A stretch of 64,000 nt of DNA, taken from positions 2,976,001 through 3,040,000 of the forward strand of contig NZ_JBBOCT010000001.1 of assembly GCF_038002605.1 (NCBI RefSeq). Direction: 5' to 3'. Below are positions 9,075-17,979 of the stretch, one piece after another. Numbering within the stretch: position 1 is the stretch's first letter; the number at the start of each line of letters is the position of its first letter. The position numbers and the translations under genes were made by a program. Under the pieces are notes generated by a model, which worked only from the letters and a program-made list of their open reading frames with translations, had not been told where the DNA came from and ran no database searches. Origin of the DNA: Bacillus sp. FSL K6-3431. GTDB lineage: Bacteria; Bacillota; Bacilli; Bacillales; Bacillaceae_C.

Positions 9075-9993
9075 CTTTGATTTGCTCCTTCCTAGCTATG
9101 GATATCGCTTTACGCACAAATCCTTCTGATTCCTCAATGGCTAATATTGCATCTTTATAGGAAACATCTGCTTCCAACATCACGATCGCAGGTTTCACCT
9201 TTAAATTTGTTTCTATTAATGCAGCCTCTGCCTCCTCATAAGTCTTATCCGTAATCGCCATCACCATATTTTTAGCGCGCTCAACCAGCTTCTTATTACT
9301 TGGATGCAAATCAACCATCAAATTTTCATACGCTTTACCTAGCTTGATCATCGAAACTGTCGTAAACATGTTCAAAACCAGCTTTTGTGCAGTTGCTGCT
9401 TTTAACCTCGTAGATCCTGTTAACACTTCTGGCCCGACGACTACTTCAATAGGATGATTTGCGAATTGGCTCATTTTTGCTTCACTATTACATGAAAGAG
9501 CTATCGTTGCTGCTCCAACTTTATTAGCATATTGTAATGCCCCTATTACATAAGGTGTTCGTCCGCTGGCCGCAATCCCAACTACGACATCACGATCCGT
9601 TAGTTCCTTTTCAAATAAATCTCTTTTTCCGCCTTCTATGTCGTCCTCTGCACCTTCAACAGCAACGAACATCGCACCATTTCCTCCTGCAATAAGCCCT
9701 TGAACCATCTCAGGTGGCGTATAGAATGTTGGTGGGCATTCCGCTGCATCTAGCACTCCAAGTCTGCCACTTGTTCCAGCCCCAACATAAAATAGTCGAC
9801 CACTTTTTTTAAACGCTTGGTAAATGATATCAATTGCACCCGCTACCTCAGGTAAAACCGCATTCACGGCATTGATTACATTCCCATCTTCTTTGTTCAT
9901 CAACGTAACCATTTCAACCGTCGAAAGCCGGTCAATATTTTTCGTTTCCTCATTTACTTGTTCTGTCGTTAACTTCGAAAGGTTGACTTTCAT
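9043..9993 (-). CDS. murQ: N-acetylmuramic acid 6-phosphate etherase MurQ (copy 1)
   Basis: Cleaves the lactyl ether of MurNAc-6-phosphate to give GlcNAc-6-phosphate and lactate in the cytoplasm. About 316 residues with one SIS sugar-phosphate domain. Family blocks are GAGTSGRLGVLDAAECPPTF near residue 75, VEGAEDD near 112, GIAASGRTPYVIGAL near 135 and GSTRLKAATAQKLVLNM near 193. ATG 9993 is nine bases from GGAAGG; an in-frame GTG at 9999 is too close. It sits directly downstream of the genes that would supply MurNAc-6-P (AnmK and the BadF-type kinase). A second murQ at 17980-18864 belongs to the PTS branch. Confidence 0.93.
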   Translation of the reverse strand: MKVNLSKLTTEQVNEETKNIDRLSTVEMVTLMNKEDGNVINAVNAVLPEVAGAIDIIYQAFKKSGRLFYVGAGTSGRLGVLDAAECPPTFYTPPEMVQGLIAGGNGAMFVAVEGAEDDIEGGKRDLFEKELTDRDVVVGIAASGRTPYVIGALQYANKVGAATIALSCNSEAKMSQFANHPIEVVVGPEVLTGSTRLKAATAQKLVLNMFTTVSMIKLGKAYENLMVDLHPSNKKLVERAKNMVMAITDKTYEEAEAALIETNLKVKPAIVMLEADVSYKDAILAIEESEGFVRKAISIARKEQIKDGDPCSSFPR

Positions 9994-10027
9994 TTCCACA
10001 CGCCTTCCTATACCATGGTGTCTAGTT

Positions 10028-11002
10028 TTAATTTGATGCTATTTTGTTTCCTAATTGTTTGCTATATTTTTGATACCCTTTCCACACTTGATAATCTAAT
10101 TTCCCATAAAAATCAACTAGTCCCGTCCAATCAATCGCAATTCGCTTGATATTCCTAGTTCTTAAGAAATAAATACCTGCTTGTACTACCGCAAGTCCAT
10201 AACCATTTCCACGCTCGTTTTGATCAATTCCTAGCGGACCAATCCCACCAAGCGGTTCAGCAAATATAGGTGCCCAATAAACGTTTTGCGCAATCATCGG
10301 TGATTCAGAGTCATTAATCCTACAAAATCCAATGATATTCCCATCTTTTTTTAACACAACAAATTCTCGTCCAGTTCCGCCTTTTTTAAAATAATGAATG
10401 GCTTCATACTCCCATCTACCCGGGAATACTCTGTGCAAGAATTGTAGGAAGACATCTTGTTCATCCTCCGTTAAAATAACCGCCTCCACCTCATCGATCT
10501 CCGGTTTTACAACTACGTCTGTGTGATCGTATTCCGCTATTAAGTCGTATTCATTAGGGCTGCATTTATAACCTTTTCGTTCAAACCACTTTGCACATTG
10601 TCCATATTCTGTTGGAATTCCCGGGAAGTAATGCCATGGATCTCTACCCAGTAAAATCTCTGAAGCACCATCCTTCTTTAAAGCGCTTTCAGCATGTTCT
10701 AATAAAAAAGTACCAATGCCTTGGTTTCGATACTTTGAACGAACGAGCAACACTTGAATCCATCCGATGTGTGAACCTATATTGAGAGGTAGCTCCTCTT
10801 GCCAGCGCTTACTTACAATAAAGCCAAGTAATTCATCATCTTCATTTATTGCCATTTGTGATCCTGGAAAAAAAACATTCTCATCTTGAACGCTATTCTG
10901 AATAAGTAGTTCTTCTCTCATCGGAAACTGTTCTGCTAATTCGTCATTCCAAATGGTTACTAATTCTTTTATTCTACTAATATCAATTTGAATAAGCTTC
11001 AC
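10028..11002 (-). CDS. Tandem-GNAT acetyltransferase (complete copy)
   Basis: Protein of 324 residues made of two GNAT domains, roughly 1-150 and 170-315. Acetyl-CoA loops are seen as RNQGIGTFLLEHA near residue 95 and RGNGYGLAVVQAG near 262. The start is GTG at 11002, preceded by AAGGAG. Its paralogue ends the same operon (1-796). A gap of 217 bases separates it from anmK, with a TATAAT box (about 11050) that may mark an internal promoter. The acceptor substrate is unknown. In B. subtilis a putative acetyltransferase (YbbJ) also neighbours the murQ region, which supports a link to amino-sugar metabolism, but this is only inference. Confidence 0.8.
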   Translation of the reverse strand: MKLIQIDISRIKELVTIWNDELAEQFPMREELLIQNSVQDENVFFPGSQMAINEDDELLGFIVSKRWQEELPLNIGSHIGWIQVLLVRSKYRNQGIGTFLLEHAESALKKDGASEILLGRDPWHYFPGIPTEYGQCAKWFERKGYKCSPNEYDLIAEYDHTDVVVKPEIDEVEAVILTEDEQDVFLQFLHRVFPGRWEYEAIHYFKKGGTGREFVVLKKDGNIIGFCRINDSESPMIAQNVYWAPIFAEPLGGIGPLGIDQNERGNGYGLAVVQAGIYFLRTRNIKRIAIDWTGLVDFYGKLDYQVWKGYQKYSKQLGNKIASN

Positions 11003-11219
11003 TAATCGCTCTCCTTACTCTTATAAAGTAGTCAGATAATTACCTCTAATTGATATTATACATATATCTCCAGAAAAATGAAACAATAATTTATAAATTT
11101 TTTATTCTATTTGATTATTAATTTCAAACTTTCGTCTAAAATGAAAGTAATCTAAGAATAACTGGATCACATGCTATTTTTCTATTCTGAGCAGCAAAAT
11201 TCTGTCCTCCTTAAAAAAG

Positions 11220-12395
11220 TTACCACGCCATTTTCCCCATAACGACTGAATGTTTAGCACCAGTTGCAGATGGAAGGTTATTTGGTGTTTTGTAATAACA
11301 TTGATAACCTAACAAAGCAAAAACAATCGCCTCCTTTGCGTCAGATGGCATACCATAATCCTCTGTTCCTTTTACAGTGATTTTTTGAGGAAGGTGATTA
11401 GAAATCTGCTTCATGAGGGTATGATTATATCTCCCTCCACCACTAATTAAAACCTCAGCTATTTTTCCTTTTTCTACGAATTTAACAATCTCTTGAACAA
11501 TAGTAATCGCAGTTAAATCAGTAATAGTTGCCATTTTATCGACATTGCTCACATGACTTTTTTCCGCCTCATCCCATAATATTTTTGCAAAGTCAGTACC
11601 AAACAATTCCCTACCTGTACTCTTCGGAGGCGAGAGTTTAAAATAATCATGCTGCAGTAATTGTTGTAACCAGCTTTTATTAACTTTACCTAAGGCTGCT
11701 AAAGAACCCTCCTTGTCATACAATTGGTTTCCGTCCGTTGCCCAGTTCGTAAATGCATCGATAAGCATATTTCCCGGACCGGTATCATAGGCAATAACTT
11801 CTGTTTCGGAACAATTCTCTGGAAGTACCGTTATATTCGCGATTCCACCGATATTTACAAGTACGCGGCCATACTTCTTTTCTTTAAAGAGTAAATAATC
11901 TGCATAGGGCACCAATGGCGCACCTTGCCCTCCAGCTGCCATATCACGTGGCCTAAAATCTCCAACAGTTATAATCCCTGTCCTTTCAGCAATAACGCTG
12001 ATATCACCAATTTGCAGGGTGGATGCCACGTTATGACCAGCAATCGAAACCGAGTATGGCTGGTGGAAAATCGTCTGCCCATGTGAACTAATGAGTAAAA
12101 TATCTTTTGGTGTTAACCCTGATTTTACGATGACATTTAATGCAGCTTCCGCAAATAATTTGCCCAGAAGAACATTCATGCCCGAGATATCTTGTAATCT
12201 CGATGTTTCAGGCACACATAGTTCTACTAATTTGTCCTTCATATCAGATGTAAATGGTAGTGATGAAAAACTAATGAGTTCTACACGAAGTGAATGGTCT
12301 TTTCCGGTTATTTTTACTAAAGCGGCATCAATTCCATCTAATGATGTACCTGACATCAGGCCTACTACATATTTACTTAAGTTATCTAACATCAT
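11220..12395 (-). CDS. anmK: Anhydro-N-acetylmuramic acid kinase AnmK
   Basis: Phosphorylates 1,6-anhydro-MurNAc with ring opening to MurNAc-6-phosphate, the substrate of MurQ. The length of 391 residues is normal for the family. The N-terminal phosphate-binding motif GLMSGTSLDGIDAAL begins near residue 12, followed by SHGQTIFH near 104, NIGGIANITVLP near 182 and YDTGPGNMLIDAF near 204. GAGGAG stands a few bases before a double ATG. It begins 27 bases after the kinase gene and is the second gene of the operon. The presence of anmK shows that anhydro-sugars, products of lytic transglycosylases, are among the expected inputs. Confidence 0.94.
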   Translation of the reverse strand: MMLDNLSKYVVGLMSGTSLDGIDAALVKITGKDHSLRVELISFSSLPFTSDMKDKLVELCVPETSRLQDISGMNVLLGKLFAEAALNVIVKSGLTPKDILLISSHGQTIFHQPYSVSIAGHNVASTLQIGDISVIAERTGIITVGDFRPRDMAAGGQGAPLVPYADYLLFKEKKYGRVLVNIGGIANITVLPENCSETEVIAYDTGPGNMLIDAFTNWATDGNQLYDKEGSLAALGKVNKSWLQQLLQHDYFKLSPPKSTGRELFGTDFAKILWDEAEKSHVSNVDKMATITDLTAITIVQEIVKFVEKGKIAEVLISGGGRYNHTLMKQISNHLPQKITVKGTEDYGMPSDAKEAIVFALLGYQCYYKTPNNLPSATGAKHSVVMGKMAW

Positions 12396-12422
12396 CTACT
12401 CCTCTTTGAAATGCAGTCTGTT

Positions 12423-13340
12423 TCACTTTAATCTTTTCTGATAATTTACCCTTTCCATGGAAGCGATGGTTGCTGCCCCAATTGCCGGTGAAAGATCATT
12501 CATTATGAGGTCAAGCTTACCTGCGCTTTTTCGAAGTGTTGACTTAAACTGTGATTGAACATATGAGTTTTTTTCCAAAAGCGATCCTTTACATGCAATT
12601 TTTAAAGGTGAATCTAATTGTAGCTTTTTATATAACCATGCTGTCTGTTTAGCTAAATCACGTCCAGCATGATAAAAGTACTGTTTGGCAAACTCATTTC
12701 CTTTTTCCGCTTCTATAAAAACCTGGTAAGAAAGTGAAGCAATCTCACCTTTTGAAGCATTATAAATAAAGCCTTTTAACTCTGGTGCTTCTTTGATCCC
12801 AATTTCCTGTAAGATTGCTTGTGACAATTTCGAATATGGTAACCCACGATCAAACTCTTCCGTTATTTGCTGACAGACTTTGATGGCAATATCATATGAG
12901 CTACCTGAATCACCCAGTAAATGTCCCCATCCTCCGGAATATCCTTCATTTTCTCCATTCACACCATAAGAAATCGAACCTGTACCAGCAATCGTTAAAA
13001 TCCCATTGGCTTCACCAAGTAGAGCATGATAGGCAAGCACTGCATCATTCACAAAAGTAACTGGTAAATCTGTATTTCCTTTAAAAAATTCAGAAAATCT
13101 CTCTCTATTCCCTGCTGCTTCAATCCCAGCAATTCCAGCGACTATCCTTTTGCAACTAATACCAAATTCACTTGATAGACAAGCGGAAACTGCTCCCCAT
13201 ACATTTGCTAACGCATCATCGAAATGAACATTAGGGTTACCAAATCCAGTTTCGATCTGGAAAACAATATTTTTTTGATCATCGATAATCAGTCCAGTCG
13301 TTTTTGTACCGCCTGCATCAATTCCAATGGTATAGTTCAT
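12423..13340 (-). CDS. BadF/BcrA-type amino-sugar kinase (MurNAc/GlcNAc kinase, MurK-like)
   Basis: First gene of the long salvage operon; 305 residues of the ASKHA fold. ATP-binding blocks are GIDAGGTKTTGLI near residue 5, GIAGIEAAG near 68, TIAGTGSISYG near 112 and GGWGHLLGDSGSSYDIA near 130, the last typical of GlcNAc kinases. The Clostridium enzyme MurK in this family phosphorylates both MurNAc and GlcNAc. That activity would turn both halves of an imported disaccharide into 6-phosphates, feeding MurQ. AAAGGAGG precedes the ATG. The promoter and a palindromic operator candidate lie about 80-120 bases upstream. Confidence 0.88.
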   Translation of the reverse strand: MNYTIGIDAGGTKTTGLIIDDQKNIVFQIETGFGNPNVHFDDALANVWGAVSACLSSEFGISCKRIVAGIAGIEAAGNRERFSEFFKGNTDLPVTFVNDAVLAYHALLGEANGILTIAGTGSISYGVNGENEGYSGGWGHLLGDSGSSYDIAIKVCQQITEEFDRGLPYSKLSQAILQEIGIKEAPELKGFIYNASKGEIASLSYQVFIEAEKGNEFAKQYFYHAGRDLAKQTAWLYKKLQLDSPLKIACKGSLLEKNSYVQSQFKSTLRKSAGKLDLIMNDLSPAIGAATIASMERVNYQKRLK

Positions 13341-13409
13341 ACTTTTTTCCTCCTTTGCCTCTAGGTTCGCACTTATACAAAACTATATTTTATAAATACA
13401 ATATTAAGA

Positions 13410-13426
13410 ATAAAATAATATTTCAT
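13410..13426. promoter_or_regulatory. Palindromic operator candidate, site 1 of 2
   Basis: The plus-strand sequence ATAAAATAATATTTCAT is a near-perfect palindrome (15 of 17 positions). It starts a few bases downstream of the -10 box of the kinase-operon promoter, so a bound repressor would cover the transcription start. Thirteen of 15 core bases recur at 18946-18960 beside the murQ copy 2 promoter. RpiR-family regulators such as MurR bind palindromes of this general shape; the regulator itself is not in the window. Confidence 0.5.
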
Positions 13427-13430
13427 TTAT

Positions 13431-13459
13431 ACTATATTATGAAACCACTTACAAATCAA
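13431..13459 (-). promoter_or_regulatory. SigA promoter of the salvage operon
   Basis: On the minus strand TTGATT (13459-13454) and TATAGT (13436-13431) are separated by 17 bases. It points to the kinase gene about 90 bases downstream. Confidence 0.65.
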
Positions 13460-14119
13460 TCACTTTGTAAAAGAAGTCTCTAACGTCCCGTTATATACTG
13501 TTTTTGTAAACAGCCTATTAAAGGTAAATAAACACATATTAATTTTAAAGAGATGTACAATTTCAACGGTAACTATTCACCATCATACAATTAGAAATTG
13601 TATTACTACTCATATTACTTTTCTGATTTCATAGACAGATTTCTTCTTGTTATTATTATAGTGCGTTTTACTTACATTTAGTGTAATTACTTTGTAAAAA
13701 ATAGCAAATTTGTTGAATTATGAAAAACTATACCCTATTATCATGTAACAAAAGGTTCAGTCTAAAAGTCCCGCGAAGTAACAAACTACAACCTGCGAGA
13801 ACACCGATTTTATTTACTAACCATTACCTGCATTCTCATATGACACTCCAAGTTAAGGTAAACATACTGTAAACTGCCATCCACTTTGAAAGACCTTCTA
13901 CAATTCCGACTAAAAGATTGTATTAATAATACTTTATTCATCTCCTTGTAAGCGCTAATAAAGTTAATAACAATCCTAATTTTGAGTTACAGGTGTTCTA
14001 TTAATATCCTGATATATATAACTACCGGTTACGTTCTAACTTATATGAGATACTGATCCGCATTTAAAAAATCGGTAAAGGCTAAGATCATAATCTATTA
14101 AACAAGAGGTGTATATTAA
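13460..14119. other. Non-coding gap between the salvage operon and the chemotaxis receptor
   Basis: About 660 AT-rich bases without a credible reading frame, repeat or RNA structure that I recognise. It must hold the promoter of the downstream receptor; I looked for a SigD motif (TAAA, then CCGATAT) and found no convincing one. Confidence 0.5.
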
Positions 14120-15814
14120 ATGAAACGTTTTAGCTTTAAAAGTATAAAAATGAAAATTTTATTCGGCTTCTCTCTAGTTATTTTACTTGTTCTCCTATTA
14201 AGTACCTTTAACTTTTTCTCTATTAATAAGATGAATCAACAAGCAAAAACAATTGTAAATAAACAACTCCCACTGTTAATTGCAGATGAAAAGCTGGCTT
14301 TAAACTTGGCTCAAAGAATCGTTCTAGAACGTAGTTATCTTTTGTATGGAGACAGTGAATTTAAGGAAAAATTTATCGTGTTAACAGATGAGAGTAAGAA
14401 TTATCAAGAAATGATTTTGAAGATGAGTAATGAAGAGGAAGTTCAAACCCTAATTAACCGTAACAACAAATGGGGAGAACTTGTTATAAATGATGTATTT
14501 AATGTATATGATCAAGGCTTCAAAGATTTAGCCATTGAAAAATCAGAATATATCCAACCAATTGCAAGTGACATTTTAGATAGTCTTGAAGAGATGGCAA
14601 CATTTAGAGAAGTATCCATTGACGAAAATGGGAAAAGTAGTATTACAAGTGGAAAGACAACATTACTTGTAGGAATGGCAGTGTCCATTCTCGTTATACT
14701 TCTAGGTATATTAGCAGCACTTATTACATCTAGTTTGATTACCACTCCGATAAGAGCAGTTACAAAACGAATGGAATTAGTTGCGGATGGTGATCTTAGC
14801 CATAAACCATTGGAATCTAAAACAAAAGATGAAGTAGGTCAACTTGTAGCAGCTGTTAATGAAATGAGCCATAATACAAGAGAATTACTGAATAAAATCA
14901 ATATCGTATCTGCAACAGTAAATAACCATAGTGAGGAACTAACTCAATCTACGAATGAGGTTCAGACTGGATCTGAACAAATAGCAATCACAATGCAGGA
15001 ACTAGCAACTGGATCAGAAGCGCAAGCTAATAGTACGAATGAATTGTCTTCGATCATGGCAAATTTTATTTTAGAAATTCATGAAGCAAATGTAAATGGT
15101 GAACATATTCAGCAAACTTCCGATCAAGTAAATAAATTCACAGAAAAAGGTAGCCAATTAATAAAATTGTCAAAAGGCCAAATGTCTAAAATCGATCTTA
15201 TCGTCCAGGAGGCCGTGCAAAAAGTACAAGGTTTAAATGCTCATTCTCAAGAAATCACAAAATTAATTTCCGTTATAAAAGATATTGCAGATCAAACAAA
15301 TCTTTTAGCACTCAATGCAGCGATTGAAGCTGCAAGAGCTGGAGAACATGGCAAAGGATTTTCTGTTGTGGCGGCCGAGGTCAAAAAGCTTGCAGAGCAG
15401 GTATCTCTCTCATTATTAGAGATTACAGATATTGTAAATAACATCCAAAAGGAATCAAATATCGTATCAGACTCATTACTAAGCAACTATAAAGAAGTGG
15501 AACAAGGAACAAATCAAATCCAAGCTACTTCAGAGACATTCGAACATATACATATTGCATTAATCAAAATGGTTAGCAGTATCAATATCGTCATTGGAAA
15601 TCTATCCAATATCTCGGATGAGAGTGAAGGGATCAATTCGGCCATTCAGGAAATAGCAGCAATTTCCGAAGAGGCTTCAGCAGGTGTAGAACAAACTTCT
15701 GCTACATCACAACAGGTAAGTAGTTCTATGGAAGAAGTAGCTGATCGTTCAGACGAGCTATCTACGTTAGCGGAACAGTTAAACGATTTAGTACGGAAAT
15801 TTAAACTATCTTAG
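14120..15814 (+). CDS. Methyl-accepting chemotaxis protein (4HB-type sensor)
   Basis: Transmembrane receptor of 564 residues. A first membrane helix (about 14-33) leads to an extracellular helical region (about 40-185), a second membrane helix (about 186-210), a HAMP linker (about 210-262) and the cytoplasmic signalling coiled coil. The invariant hairpin tip is seen as [24 protein letters not shown] near residues 393-416. AAGAGGTG precedes the ATG. It stands alone between the two muropeptide loci and is transcribed away from the ABC operon. A role in sensing wall fragments is possible from position only. A paralogue is at 24846-26525. Confidence 0.93.
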   Translation: MKRFSFKSIKMKILFGFSLVILLVLLLSTFNFFSINKMNQQAKTIVNKQLPLLIADEKLALNLAQRIVLERSYLLYGDSEFKEKFIVLTDESKNYQEMILKMSNEEEVQTLINRNNKWGELVINDVFNVYDQGFKDLAIEKSEYIQPIASDILDSLEEMATFREVSIDENGKSSITSGKTTLLVGMAVSILVILLGILAALITSSLITTPIRAVTKRMELVADGDLSHKPLESKTKDEVGQLVAAVNEMSHNTRELLNKINIVSATVNNHSEELTQSTNEVQTGSEQIAITMQELATGSEAQANSTNELSSIMANFILEIHEANVNGEHIQQTSDQVNKFTEKGSQLIKLSKGQMSKIDLIVQEAVQKVQGLNAHSQEITKLISVIKDIADQTNLLALNAAIEAARAGEHGKGFSVVAAEVKKLAEQVSLSLLEITDIVNNIQKESNIVSDSLLSNYKEVEQGTNQIQATSETFEHIHIALIKMVSSINIVIGNLSNISDESEGINSAIQEIAAISEEASAGVEQTSATSQQVSSSMEEVADRSDELSTLAEQLNDLVRKFKLS

Positions 15815-16498
15815 CAATCCGATAGTAAATTATATATGTGGAAACGAATTAGTATAAATATGAGCGGACAGGAAATCAGCTTTAGCCGCCTGTATTTGTG
15901 CGTCAGTGACTTGTTAGCTGCGCGAGTCATCAGTAAATAAATGCATGTGAGTGGCTCGTAAATGATGTGCGAGAGAACAATCAGAAAAAACGTGTTATTC
16001 CACTCGTTTTTTACCCTTTTTATTCCCGCATTTGCATAAAAAAAGGGTTAAAAAGGGGGCCTAGCTCCCTCAGGCTTTCGAGAAAGTACACAACCTTATA
16101 TTCATTAAGGTACAATACTCGCCACTCGTGGAACACTTAACTAGCTGTACTCCATCTGAAATGGTTTTCTAATTATGAATCACATTACTAGCTATTGAAT
16201 CACTTTCACCGTATTTTAAGCTATCCTATTGAATAAACTCTAGCCCTGCTCATTCAAATGAATGAATATGCGGTAATTACACATTTATCAGTGATTTTGC
16301 TTATGCCTTTGCGTGTAATTGGCCGATTAGCTTCTGTTATGAGCCACTTAGGAAATTTACTGGCCACCAGACTCTTTTATGAGCCACTCAGGGAATTTAC
16401 TGACCACTCAGACTCTTTTATGGCCACTCAGCGAACTACTTGTAGGGAGTGATTGGGTTTATAAACTCAATTCTTGTTACATTTGGTATTTCAAATAA
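15815..16498. other. Non-coding gap with hairpin and minisatellite
   Basis: No gene was found. The region holds an AT-rich hairpin in which ACCCTTTTT (about 16010) can pair with AAAAAGGGT (about 16045), possibly ending the receptor transcript, and the short tandem repeat listed at 16339-16441. Confidence 0.5.
16339..16441. repeat. Imperfect tandem repeat of about 40 bases, two and a half copies
   Basis: Units start at 16339, 16379 and 16420. Each begins ATG(AG)CCACT(T/C)AG and continues through (G/A)GAATTTACTG(G/A)CCAC and CAGACTCTTTT; the third is partial and diverged. The first two differ at a handful of positions. No reading frame runs convincingly through them. Confidence 0.8.
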
Positions 16499-16540
16499 AA
16501 AACCCTCCCTCGAATTTGAACTTTTCGAAAAAGAGGGTTT
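16495..16540 (-). terminator. Terminator of the murQ-murP operon
   Basis: AAACCCTC (16500-16507) pairs with GAGGGTTT (16533-16540). On the minus strand the hairpin is followed by a run of T, just past the murP stop. Confidence 0.8.
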
Positions 16541-16582
16541 CTTTACAAGCTGAAGGAGAATAGCACCCTTTTCTGTAACTAG

Positions 16583-17956
16583 TTAAATTCCGTCCGCCAT
16601 CTCTTCTTTAAAACCAAACAAGTATGTGAATATGAAACCGAATACATAAGAAAGGAGCAGACCTAGGAAGTAAAATAAATATTTATTATCCGCAATCAAT
16701 GGAATCAAAGAGACCCCTGATACACCAATTCCGAGTGCAGCCGTTTTCATCACTGCTTGAAATGCACCGCCTACAGCCGCTCCTAAACAAGCAGTGACAA
16801 ATGGGCGGCCAAGTGGTAATGTTACCCCATATAGCAATGGTTCTCCAATTCCGAGGAAGCCAACTGGGAGACCACCTTTAATAATATTCCGTAGGCGTTT
16901 ATTTTTCGTTTTAACGAAAATTGCAATTGCTGCACCAACTTGACCCGCACCTGCCATAGCCAAGATAGGAAGCAATGCTGTACTGTTAAATGTCTCAATT
17001 AGCTCTAAATGAATCGGTGTCAGACCATGGTGGAGGCCAACCATGACAAGTGGTAAGAAAAAGCCTGCGAGCAATGCACCTGCAAAAACCCCTCCAACAT
17101 CTAGAATCATATTTAATCCTATAGTGATCCCGTCAGACAATAACCCAGCAACTGGGACAACCGCATAAAGGGAGAAAAAGCCAACAGCCAGCAAAGTTAT
17201 TAAAGGAGTAAATATAATATCAACTGATCCAGGCATAAACGAGCGAACCCGCTTTTCTACGACCGTCATTAACCATGCTGCAAAAATAACTCCGAATAAT
17301 CCTCCGCGCCCCACAACGAGTGGCTCTCCATAAATAACGATGTCAGCAAGTAATGGGTTAAACAAGAACGCCCCAGCGATCGCACCCAATACAGGTGTTC
17401 CACCAAATTCTTTTGCTGTATTCCAACCTACTAAGATAGCAAGATACGTAAAAATTCCACTTCCTAGTAAGAGTAGGATTTGCATCCATGTCGTACCAAT
17501 ACCATATTCAGCATTTTTTGCAAAGTTTGCCACACCGTTAATGATCCCTGATGCAACAAGTCCTGGAATTAGCGGAATAAAAATATTACCAATTTTACGG
17601 AGCAGTTGTTTAAACGGTGTCTTATTTTTTTCTTTTCTATCCATACGATCTAATGCAGCTTTTTCACTAAAAGTAAGATCGCCTGGCAGTGCTTCCTCGC
17701 CGATGGTCATCCCCGTTATACTACTCATTTCCGCAGCTACTTTATTGACGGTACCCGGTCCGACGACAATTTGCAGAGTTTCGTCTTCAATCACACCCAT
17801 TACTCCATCTACCCTTTTCAAAGCGTCCATGCTAACTTTACTATCATCTTTCAATGCTAAACGCAAACGCGTCATACAATGAGAAATCTTTAGAATATTT
17901 TCTTTTCCACCAACATAATCTAAAATATCCTGAGCCAGTCTCTGATGTTTTTTCAT
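16583..17956 (-). CDS. murP: PTS N-acetylmuramic acid transporter, EIIBC component MurP
   Basis: Imports MurNAc while phosphorylating it to MurNAc-6-P. The 457-residue protein has an EIIB domain (about 1-85) with the phosphocysteine in SHCMTRLRLAL (Cys near residue 27) and a membrane EIIC domain (about 105-450) of the glucose/sucrose superfamily, including GIGEPLLYGVTLPLGRPF near residue 375. No EIIA domain is present, as in other MurP proteins, so a separate EIIA must donate phosphate. It follows murQ copy 2 by 23 bases, and that pairing is what identifies the substrate; a sucrose- or trehalose-type EIIBC would look similar in isolation. Confidence 0.9.
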   Translation of the reverse strand: MKKHQRLAQDILDYVGGKENILKISHCMTRLRLALKDDSKVSMDALKRVDGVMGVIEDETLQIVVGPGTVNKVAAEMSSITGMTIGEEALPGDLTFSEKAALDRMDRKEKNKTPFKQLLRKIGNIFIPLIPGLVASGIINGVANFAKNAEYGIGTTWMQILLLLGSGIFTYLAILVGWNTAKEFGGTPVLGAIAGAFLFNPLLADIVIYGEPLVVGRGGLFGVIFAAWLMTVVEKRVRSFMPGSVDIIFTPLITLLAVGFFSLYAVVPVAGLLSDGITIGLNMILDVGGVFAGALLAGFFLPLVMVGLHHGLTPIHLELIETFNSTALLPILAMAGAGQVGAAIAIFVKTKNKRLRNIIKGGLPVGFLGIGEPLLYGVTLPLGRPFVTACLGAAVGGAFQAVMKTAALGIGVSGVSLIPLIADNKYLFYFLGLLLSYVFGFIFTYLFGFKEEMADGI

Positions 17957-17979
17957 TTTGATCCCCCATTAAAAAAATA

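Noticed and set aside
14000..14119. SigD promoter for the chemotaxis receptor at 14120
   Set aside because: CCTGATAT-like sequence exists near 14010 but without TAAA at the right distance; the receptor at 24846 also lacks a convincing SigD site.
17340..17882. A 180-codon frame antisense to murP
   Set aside because: It is a shadow of the murP coding strand, with no start signals and low-complexity composition.
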